Part shown: piece after piece, positions 49,423-60,127 of the stretch | How the letters are laid out: each line of letters starts with the position of its first letter | Position numbering within the stretch: the first letter of the stretch is position 1 | Origin: Ramazzottius varieornatus | Lineage: Eukaryota; Tardigrada; Eutardigrada; Parachela; Ramazzottiidae | Reading direction: 5' to 3' | Length of the DNA: 64,000 bases | Assembly (NCBI GenBank): GCA_001949185.1 | Contig: BDGG01000015.1 | Coordinates: 786,314-850,313 of the forward strand | Made by a program: the position numbers and the translations under genes | The notes under the pieces: generated by a model | The model's input: only the letters and a program-made list of their open reading frames with translations | What the model was told of the DNA's origin: nothing | Databases searched by the model: none

Positions 49423-50294
49423 GACAATCCCACCTTGCAATCTCAAAACAAGTGGGGCAGAGTACGGATGAAGAACGGACAAAACTGGAGATCAAAAATT
49501 CGTGTCATTTCAGTGTCTCAATCAAGACAACCTAATCAACCGCGATCCCCCTTTTCTATGAGAGGAAGTTCTGACGTCACGCCTTTACGACTCTAACGAC
49601 TGTCAGGCTGGATTCAACACCTGGGCGTGCTGACGTCATGCGCAAGCCTAGCCTGGTGTCTGACCGCGGTGGAGAACGTCGAGGTCGCCACTTCCTTCTA
49701 TGCCTCACGAACCAAACCATCCATCCCGGATTCAACCAATTCTCACTTTCTGTTCCTTTCAGGACCAAAAAAGTAATGCAAATCATGTCACCGAGTCCAT
49801 GCAAGAACCCAGCGCGAAATGTTCCATCTGACTTTCAGTGTCGGTATCAACCAATAGACTTCAAGTGCGAAAAAACAAAAGACCACTTCCGCGTAAGTGT
49901 CAGTCAGACCACTGCGTGAATACAACAAGAAGCTCGGCTAGGTACGAATGAAATTTAGGAGGACAGTGACCAGTAATCGTGTGCTGTGCTGCCAGGACGA
50001 AAAGAAGAAAATGTCGACACCGTCAGGAGGGGAAAGCCAAAACGAAACAACAAAAGTACCCTGGTGAAGCTACGCAAGTTAGTGAGAGAGAAAAGTAACA
50101 TAAGACAACATGTTGAATACAGAAATCCAGATACAGGCTAAAACAGTTTACTTCAGGAGGTAGCCTTGGACTTGACTTGTGTGGTGGGTGCGTGACGAGA
50201 GGCTGCTCCGTGTGGGTAAAACTTGATGATCATGGTAGGAATACTTTTGACTGATGGTGTAACCACCACATTAGCTCCGAAACACTTTTTTGGT
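49423..50294. other. Intergenic region, MTIF2 promoter and H3.3 3' UTR
   Basis: No coding exon recognised. The left part contains the two TGACGTCA motifs; the right part should hold the H3.3 3' UTR. Confidence 0.5.
49572..49638. promoter_or_regulatory. Two perfect CRE palindromes upstream of MTIF2
   Basis: TGACGTCA at 49572-49579 and 49631-49638, 59 bp apart, begin 150 nt upstream of the MTIF2 start codon. CREB/ATF sites are common in promoters of mitochondrial genes; function here is inferred. Confidence 0.5.
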
Positions 50295-52000
<1,706 letters not shown>

Positions 52001-52278
52001 TTAAAATTGTATTCCCACTATTGTTCGAACGAAGTCCAGGATCTTTGGGATTCTTCCGAGCGTGCTGCGTGCGTAGGTTGCTTTGCAGATTCTGGTACGT
52101 CCATCTTGTACGGCGCGAGCTGCTACAGTTTCCCTCTTGCACTGCAAGACGTCTGCCGGCTGTCCAGAATCCAGACGACGGACCAAGATGGTGCGCACTG
52201 CGACGTCGTGATTCCAACGGCTCCACTGCCATCACCGGCCTTAGCCTTCTCTAGTTTCGCATGTGGAATCTTCTGCAT
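52001..52278 (-). CDS. Possible 79-aa basic protein with a 38-nt intron
   Basis: Exons 52236-52278 and 52001-52197 join in phase (donor G|GTGATG, acceptor GTCGCAG) to 79 aa beginning MQKIPHAKLEKAKA. The protein is Arg/Lys-rich and I do not recognise it. Unspliced, the first frame ends shortly after the junction, while the second exon reads openly (RTILVRRLDSGQP, TYARSTLGRIPKILDFVRT). Its start lies 160 bp from the CDK7-like start in divergent orientation, so a shared promoter is possible. The intron is much shorter than others in the window, which lowers confidence. Confidence 0.4.
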
Positions 52279-52438
52279 GCATTGGCTACAGAAGCTAAAT
52301 TCAAGGCTTACTCGAGTCCATTCCTGCTGAATCAGCGACGGGTAAGTTCGAGGATGCACTGAGAGACACTTGGTTGATAATGACTGTTGCCGTCAGGGTT
52401 CACTCGCTTTTTACAGAATCGAGTCAGCTGATGGCGTT

Positions 52439-54140
52439 ATGGACGATTTCGGCATAGGCAACGCAGAGAATGTCCAGATCTTGGTGGAGAACTCTCCGCT
52501 AACTGCCGTCGGATTGCCGGAAAGCAGGTGAAAAACGCTTTTGCGGAATCAAGTGGTGAAATAATGCAGTCTTTGAAATACTTCATTTTGTAGCTTCGCA
52601 GAAGATAGCTTCCATGAGCGGATTCCTTCACGTTTCCGTCGGTTGGACGAGCTGGGAAAAGGCCAGTACGCCACGGTATACCGAGCGGAGGATTTGGAGG
52701 ACAGCAAGAAGATCGTCGCCATCAAGCATCTTCGCCTGCTGACCGACTGTGAACGGACACATCTCGGAGGAAGCACCAACGACCTCCGCGAAGCAGAAAT
52801 CCTCTCCTCCTTAGCTCACCCCAACATCATCAGACTGATTTCCTCCTTTAACGACGGGCCTCAGAAGACGCTCATCATGGAATGCATGGACTTTTCGTTG
52901 GAAGATGTCATCAGGGACAAACGCAGTCTTCCAGAGTTCCTTTTCTCCCATATCATGTATTATTTATTACACATCACTCACGGCTTAGCCTATCTCCATA
53001 AAGAGAAGGTAGTGCACCGAGATTTGAAGCCGAATAATGTGCTGCTGAATGTGAAAGGCGAGGTGAAGATTGCGGACTTTGGTTGTTCGAAGCGTTACTG
53101 CCACTCAGATCCACGCTATACAAAGCAACGTGGATCGAGAACCTACCTGCCGCCGGAAGTCCTCCTTTGCTCCAGCGTTGTTAACGAGACTGTCGATCTC
53201 TGGGCGCTGGGATGTATCAGTGCGGAATTTTGTACGAGAAAGCCGCTCTTCGGCGTTGAAGGTAACAAAATCCGAATTCTTATAAATTAATCCGAATATT
53301 GGTGAAATTGGCAGGCCATGTGGGATACGACGTCTTCCGTGCGTTTTGGCACGCCGAACGGTCCATACTAGTACATGGGAAAAACGTCATGGGCTTATTG
53401 TGCGCCAACGTTGTGGGTTGAAAATTAAACCATTTGCGGAAACGCAAAAATTCGGTTAGGGCAAGTAAGTTATGGTGAATCATGTTATGGTGTGCGAGAT
53501 ACCATGATTTGACATAACAAGATTCTGTATTTCCGCAATTGGTCTATTAACAGCTGGTTTCAAACAAATGTACAGTATTAAACTTGAAATGCCCATTGCC
53601 CAGGGTCGAAGTTGCAAACATTTCCTGCTTTCAGGAGAAGGTTCGGACTTGGCACAGCTGACTCGCATACACAGTATCCTCGGCTCTCCTGATTCCGAAG
53701 ACTATCCAGAGGGCCAAGTGAAGGGCATCGATGTCAGCAAGTTCCACCGGTACCCCAGAGTTCCTCCCAACGAAATCATTCCAAAAGCCCATGACGTTGT
53801 CCACACAGTGATGGGAAAGTGCCTGGTCTACGACGTGGGTAAACGCTGGACGTCCCAGGCATGTCTGACCCATTTGTTACAGTTCGACGGGGAAGGTACC
53901 AGCTTTCACGTACCAGATCCGTGGCCAGTTCCGCGAACGGCTCGCAGAAGAGAGTCGCTGATTATACCACCAGCCAAGAGACGCTCTGAGCAAATAACGC
54001 CATTAGAATCCTCCAACACGCTGGACTTGAGCATCAACGAAGAGGAAGAAGAGTCGCATTCTCCCAGCAAGAAACCTAGACTATCTGGCAATCTTCAAGA
54101 GAAGCTCTGTCATTCCAAAGTGAGAAGGAAGTTGTTCTGA
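52439..54140 (+). CDS. CDK7: Divergent CDK7-like cyclin-dependent kinase
   Basis: Exons 52439-52527, 52594-53261 and 53635-54140 join in phase to 420 aa (human CDK7 346). The glycine loop is LGKGQYATVY, with the ATP lysine in VAIK. The PSTAIRE-equivalent helix reads GGSTNDLREAEIL (CDK7: NRTALRE). The catalytic loop is HRDLKPNN and the magnesium loop ADFG. The T-loop keeps a Thr in RYTKQRGSRTY, but the usual WYRAPE is TYLPPE. DLAQLTRIHSILGSP and the ending KVRRKLF both resemble CDK7. CDK7 is the CDK-activating kinase and TFIIH CTD kinase, which acts with cyclin H and MAT1. The extended C-tail has Arg/Lys-rich, probably nuclear-localising, segments and an acidic run. The family call is good; whether it is the true CDK7 orthologue or a fast-evolving paralogue is open. 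Confidence 0.75.
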
Positions 54141-54412
54141 GTGGCGCATGAATGATGGATCTCTGCGTATTTTATTTTATCTCGTTTACACTATTCGACT
54201 TTTCCCTCTCTTTAAGAATTTTCCCCTCTTACACTTTCAGTCGAACTCTGTTGGGTTTATACCGATGTGTTTTTATACAGTTTTGCCGTTGTTTAAAGCT
54301 TTTCAACTCTCAAAGAAATTACAAAAAAATTAAAACAGTAAGACCATGATGTCGTGGACAATGAAAATTGATCGATCTTGCTTATTCGTTAAGTCTTTTG
54401 TTTTTCATTTGC

Positions 54413-55380
54413 TTAGTCGTCGTCCATTTCCATCTGACGCTTCTTGCTCCGTCCCCCTGTACCCGGCAGGACTCCTCGGAGATGGACAGTAATGTCCACA
54501 GAACTGAGGTACCTTCCATGGATGTTCACCTTACTCTTTTTGTAAAAGACGGTTTTCTCGTGGTTCCCCGGATTGCCAGCCGTTAAGTCATCTACGTCGC
54601 CCTGAAGCTGCTTCGTGCTACCAGCGACGGCTAAACGGAACGCGGGCTGAGATTTATCTTTGCGAGCCTTCCTTCTCTGTTTCCGAACCTCGATAGGCAG
54701 TTTCATTTCCTGCGCAAGAAGTTAATAAACGCTCACCCTGCAAAAGTGTTCTCCATAGAAAAAAAACTGGGACGTGGACAAATAAATTCGTCCGATCGAC
54801 GGCGATCGTTGTCGCAAGTGGCGTTCGCTTCCGCTAAATAACAGTGCAAGCTTGCGCCACCTGGGAAAACAATGCTGAGTCGCTGACGAGTTTTCCAGTG
54901 GCGCACGCTATCGTCCAGTAACAATGAAACCATCCGCTACTTGCGATAACGATCTGGGCGAACACTTCTGCCCCTTCTATTTCTTACATCGACAATTTTG
55001 GTGTCGTGCTCTCCCATCATCGTTTCGACCTCGGCCACTGCTTGCTTCCAATTGACTTCCCTCGGTCGTGATAGCTCCGAAGACTGGAATGGCTTCAGCC
55101 TCGGTGAATCTTTCAGGCTGGCCAGGGCGGATTTGTAAAAGTCGACAAACGCACCTTCGACTTGGAAGTCGCCCGGAAGTTCCTCGCCAATCCGGTTGAT
55201 GGCTTTCTTGAGTACTCTTTCTTGGAAGAACATTTCGCCGCTCAGTAGGTAGTTGAGTTGGTGGGCAGGAGTAGATATAGCAGCGGTCAACTCATCTATC
55301 GCGTCTTTCGAGCCATCCTTTGTTCTTTTGGCAGCTTCTTCGAGAAGCGTCGGAATGCTCATGGAAGCCAGGGCGTCCAT
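54413..55380 (-). CDS. Unrecognised 229-aa protein with basic-acidic C-terminus
   Basis: Exons 54988-55380 and 54413-54709 join in phase 0 (donor GAT|GTAAGA, acceptor GCGCAG) to 229 aa from MDALASMSIPTLLEEAAKRT. The N-terminal two thirds are predicted helical. The C-terminal part has a very basic stretch (EVRKQRRKARKDK), a beta-like segment (VNIHGRYLSSVDITVHLRG), then LPGTGGRSKKRQMEMDDD. The frame stays open upstream to a possible acceptor at about 55497, so the true start may be further 5'. The basic stretch suggests nuclear or RNA-associated function, but I cannot name the family. It converges on the CDK7-like gene. Confidence 0.65.
54815..54945. repeat. Hairpin repeat, 2 units (54815-54863, 54897-54945)
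   Basis: In the single visible intron (54710-54987) of the unrecognised gene, spaced 82 bp. Confidence 0.85.
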
Positions 55381-55499
55381 GGTATCCGCTGTCCGCTTTT
55401 CACCTGTGCGACACCTGCAGAGTACCACGAGGAAGGGTCGAGGTGGAATAGTTAGCTGTACGTTTCCTTGCACAGGAATTTCTCCGAATTCCGGCTGAA

Positions 55500-56817
55500 A
55501 CCTCCGAGAAAGAAAACCAAAACAGTTCGTTAAAGTTTACTTGGCCCCGGCCAGACCAGCCGACTGATTCGTACCCCTGATTTTAACTGTGACTGAATCG
55601 AGCAATCATCCAGACGGTGTACAGGTCGAAACACTCCAAATAAATATTTATTTATTTGAATTCGTGCGCGGCGCTTTCATTCAGACAGTGTAGACATGGC
55701 GAGGACAGGTGAGGTCTCACAAATAGCCACTCTCATCTTTCGGTCTCATGTTTCGACGGATCGTGGGCCGGCTCGAACACGCTGAAACGCTGCTATTGGT
55801 CAACTCGGAATCCAAGACCTCGATTCTGAGATCGTGCCCGACTGGTCTCATGGAAAACTGAAATTTCGATGAGACCGATTTCTGAGACCGTCCGGTAAAT
55901 TATCCCCTCTAACTTTTGCGTATCTCTGCGCGTTCCGGAGCCTGAAGGCTGCCCCTTTCGGGATTGTGGCCGCAGCGTGCGGTGTCGAACTTTTACATGG
56001 GATTACGACATAACGTTACACGCATCTAACCCTACTTCAGTGGCGCACTTCAATCCCCACGATGCCCGAGGAATCGCGACTCAAGCTTGGAGATTTGCTT
56101 CTCCTTTTCGTGCCATGCAAAATGTTAAAGTGAGTTCGGAATAGTAAAAGATGGTCGAGAGTCAAGACACCACTGTGGATCCGGTCAGAGTTTTTCACTT
56201 CCGGTCGGCAGAGCAAGTATTGCGATATGAGAGTGCACAAACGGGAGACCGCGAGGCGGAATTCCTCGCATGCACAGGTGATGGCGTCACTTTTGACTCA
56301 CGTAAAGCTTGACTGGGGCGGAGTGGATTTTTCCAAATCTGAGACTACAACCTGAGAGTCGCGAATACGATGGCAGTTTATGAGACCTGACCTGTGCTCG
56401 CAAGGTCTATAGTGTTGTTTGATGAATGCGATCTCGGTTCGGCGCTGGCCTAAAGCGGATTGGAGCGGGTGAAACCGGCTGCAAGTTTACCTCTAGTGCA
56501 GAGGAATAACACAGTAATTTATTTATTTTTTCCGTAGTTTTTGTCTCCCGAGTCCCGACTCTCCGCGATCCCTTCCTTCTTCCGCATTCCTCCCTTTGTA
56601 GTACTCTCCGGATTCCACGTACCTCCTTCTGAACATATTCTCCCTGGTCTGCGGTGCCTGAGACAGTTATTATAATACTCTTTGTCTCATCTGGTAACCC
56701 GTGCGAAGTGGGGCGACTCTACAGTCTGATTATTGTGGTATTCTCCCTTGAATTGTGCCGTTGATTGACTGATCACTCCACTATGTGAGTGACTGGAAGA
56801 AAGCATTTCAAACGACC
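55500..56817. other. Intergenic region upstream of the MTMR10/12-like gene
   Basis: No gene recognised. A cluster of GGTCTCA/TGAGACC motifs lies at 55700-55890, and an isolated hairpin arm (CAGTGGCGCAC) at 56039. Confidence 0.45.
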
Positions 56818-59436
56818 ATGTCTACATCCTTCCGGTCATACTACAACGCCTTTGGGTTTAACGGGCAGAAGAAGCAGCAGACCAACAGTCCGGTCATTGA
56901 GAATGTCGAGTTCGTGAATAACATACCCGATGTACGGATTCTGCCTCCTTTACGCCACGGTGAGTTGACCACTTCCGGTCGCTGAATCCATGCTGAACAA
57001 AATTCTTACTCGGTCAGTTTCTGAGCTCTTACACCATTTTCGGAAACCTGTGAACTTGTGCAGATCGCTGTGTGTTGTTTCAGGGGAAGAAATTATCGCG
57101 CAGGCGCAGAGAGTGCACGTTTTTCAGCCGCTGTCGCTCAACAATCAAGGCTTGATTGGTGAGCTGTACATCACCAACTTCCGGTTGAGCTTTCAGACCC
57201 TGCGCTTCCCCGACTACCGTCAAGATCACCAGGCAGCTGTCCATGACTACTGGCATCCCTGGACGCCTGGTCTCATCGACATTCCCCTCCTCAGCATCGC
57301 TCAGATGTTTCGACTGTCCAAAAGCGGAAAGAGGAAGCCTTTCAAGATCGGCGGACTGAAGCGTCTCGTCATCCTCTGTAAGAACTTCCGACTAGAAACC
57401 TTCTCATTCCAGCTGTCCTCCACTTCCGATTCACACTCTGTGGCTTCTGCCCTCTCTGGGTATGTGCACCCATTAGAGAAAGAAAGACTGTTTGTGTATC
57501 ATTACGGGGCGAAGAATACTAATCCAAGTGTCGGCAACGATACTAGTGGTGATTCCGTACCGTCGTTCAGCATGAGGAGTGACTGGATCACCGAAATGAA
57601 ACGCACAGACACGAACTTTGCCTCGTGGAGGATCCTGCAAGCTAATGAGAACTTCCATATATGTTCCAGTCTTCCGAGATGTTTCGTAGTTCCTTTCGCG
57701 GTAGGTGAGGACGCCAAACTGGAGAACCTGTGTGCGCTGCTGAATCCTGCTGAAGAACGGAGACCGCTGGTTTGGACCTGGAGTTATGGGGCTGCTTCGC
57801 TTTGTAGAATGTCTGGAGACATCGATGACACGTAAGGAATATTGAAATAGATTTTGATGCAATTTCGAACCGACTAAAAGTCGCGATTTCGGTAAAGAAA
57901 CTCGACGAGATCGTTTTTCGCAAGTGGCGCACAGTCTCAGCCAGTAACACCGAAAATGAGCGCCACTGTGATGTGTGACAAGATGCATTCCGAAGTGGCG
58001 CACGGTTGCGATCGATAACAATGAGGACCTGTGCCGCTATGTGGACCAGAATGTAGTCTTGGAATGCAAGTTCGTTTGCCGAGCTCGTCGTTTGGTCTCA
58101 TATGTTAATATACTTACATTTTTCTCGAAGGTTTTTTCGAGCAGTTCAGCAGTCGCATCCGCAGAGACATACCCCAAGGATACTCGATGTTGGAGCTATG
58201 TGTCCGAATATCCGAGAAATTAAGCGATCGCAGGAGATTCTACGCGATCTTCTACTAGTCGAGTCAGCTTCAGCTCTTGAGTCTTCCGACGACAAGTGGT
58301 ACCACGATTTGGAGAGCTCTAGGTGGTTGCAGTATGTCTCTCGATGTTTGGAAACCTGCCGAATGGCCGTAGCTGATCTCCAGAAGAACATTTCTGTGAT
58401 ATTAAAAGGTATACGCTTTTTCTCTTGATGTATTTTATCACTGGTGCTTCTTCTTTCTTCATTGAGTGATCGGCAGGCTGGACAAGATTGTTGTGCCACG
58501 TGGCGCAAATTCTCAGTGTTATTGACTGGACATGTACGCTACTTGGGCAAACGATCTTGTCGAGTTTGCCTGCCCAACTCGTATTTATTTGTGCTTGGTT
58601 TTTTTCCAGAAACCGGTGATCGAGACCTGAACTGTGCAGTGTCTTCACTCGTGCAGCTCTGTCTCGACGTTTCCTGCAGGACGCTGAAAGGCTTCCACAG
58701 ACTGATCGAGAAAGAGTTTGTGGCATTCGGACACCGTTTCCGTGACAGGCTGGCCTTGGTGAAGACAGACCCCGAAAGAGAGTCTCCCGTGTTTCTTCTT
58801 TTCCTTGACTGTGTTCATCAGTTGCTTGTACAGAATCCTGGTTGTTTCGAGTTTACCGATGTCTACCTCGTGCTGTTATGGGACTCTTCCCTCATGGGTT
58901 CCTTCAAAACCTTCTCTATGAACTGTCAACGAGACTTGCAGGGTACTTCCAGTCCATCGATGCCCTCAGTATGGAATCTGAGCTTCAAGCCGGACTTGAA
59001 GGAGAGCATCATGGACCCTCTTTACACAACGACCAACGCCACTTCGCAGCTTGTCGGATCTCCCAGTAATGTGATAGTAAGCCTCAACTCTAACCTACCT
59101 TGTTTACAGCTGTGGAAGCATTGCTTTTTTCGCTTCGTTCCACCGTTGGCCGTCAGTTCGGCCGTCTCGAGAAAGAGTACGGTGATGAGGGAACTTTGCC
59201 ATCGGGTGGATGGCGCGATGGCGGAAATGAGGGGCTTGCAGAATGGCGAGCTGGTGGACGGCTTCGCCAACGGGGAAGTGTCGGTCGATGGGGAAGATGT
59301 CTCCTATGAAGACTTGGCCAGTCTGGCTAGTGGCGACTCGCTGAAAGCTGCAACGATTGTCAGGAGAAGGTCGCAACTGCTGCGGCCCTTCGTCCCCAAT
59401 GCAACGAGCCAGACTCTAATGACGTTTCAGAAATGA
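56818..59436 (+). CDS. MTMR10/12: MTMR10/12-type myotubularin pseudophosphatase
   Basis: Exons 56818-56959, 57084-57831, 58131-58408 and 58610-59436 join in phase to 664 aa from MSTSFRSYYNAFGFN. A PH-GRAM region (GELYITNFRLSFQTL) is followed by the myotubularin-like domain (LVWTWSYGAASLCRMSG; SHPQRHTPRILDVGA; KWYHDLESSRWLQYV). The active-site loop reads ETGDRDLNCAVSSLV, where active enzymes have CSDGWDRT: the nucleophilic Cys and the Arg are missing. The motif and the late LWKHCFFRFVPP block match MTMR10/11/12 (3-PAP adaptor) proteins. Those adaptors bind and regulate active MTM1/MTMR2 phosphatases on endosomal membranes. Exon 4 contains a 33-nt GTAAG...ACAG stretch, in frame either way. A poly(A) signal lies at 59584. 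Confidence 0.9.
57921..58041. repeat. Hairpin repeat, 2 units (57921-57969, 57992-58041)
   Basis: In MTMR10/12-like intron 2 (57832-58130), preceded by AAACTCGACGAGATCG and followed by GTTCGTTTGCCGAGCTCG. Confidence 0.85.
58497..58545. repeat. Hairpin repeat, single unit
   Basis: In MTMR10/12-like intron 3 (58409-58609). Both flanks are present: AGGCTGGACAAGATTG at left and CGATCTTGTCGAGTTTGCCT at right. Confidence 0.9.
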
Positions 59437-60127
59437 GCAGTTTTACATCGATATGTGTTTTGAAGTACAAGTTGGGGTTTTTGGGATTTGAACAATGTGT
59501 AATTTCTTTGGTTGAACCGGTTATTGGCTTTGGTTGTTGTATGATACATTTTACGGAAGATTCCGACTTTGCATCTACATAGCAATAAACGAGAACTACC
59601 GAGGACTGTTCGGCCTCCATGCTTTGTGAAGAGTTCCTCCTCGAAGAGTCTTGTGAGAAATTCTGCTTACAAAGGACCGTTAGAAAATAACGTGAAAAAA
59701 TTTTTTTCAAAAAAGTATTGATGTGGTTCGACTTGGCGCGGGCTCGGTCTTCCTTTTGAGCCGTAACACCTGAGTGCTGATCATACGTTATTTGATAGAA
59801 TCTGAATCTGATCAGGTTGGCTTTGAAGGTGAGCGCTCTGGGTCAACTTCCTTTGTCTTGAACCGAATGTTATTTTGCCAGCTTACCTTCTTCAGTTCTT
59901 CTCCTTTGAGGCTTCATAATTATGTTCTTTCCTTGCTCCATTTTGTAAGGTTCGGATATCCCATCGTTTTTCTGTTTCGTGAGGGAGCGAGTCAGAGTTT
60001 CCCGCAGAACGTTTTTCACGGTACTTTCTATGGTCGACACTGGTGTTGACTGTTGACAGGGCGCCAGTTTAACTGTGGTACTTGTGTTGTTTCTTTCAGT
60101 GACTTCCTGAACCGTATAATCGGCACC
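59437..60127. other. 3' UTR of the MTMR10/12-like gene and 5' region of the Tudor-like gene
   Basis: Holds AATAAA at 59584-59589 and a probable 5' UTR intron acceptor (TTTCTTTCAG) at about 60100, just before the chosen start. Confidence 0.5.

Noticed and set aside
54142-54152. GAGTGGCGCATG after the CDK7-like stop, and a similar arm at 56039
   Set aside because: Single arms without a matching partner nearby, so not counted as hairpin units.
56990-57083. In-frame Met and 31 codons upstream of the GEEIIAQAQ exon
   Set aside because: This is intron 1 of the MTMR10/12-like gene; the upstream exon joins in phase to 57084 after a TTTCAG acceptor.
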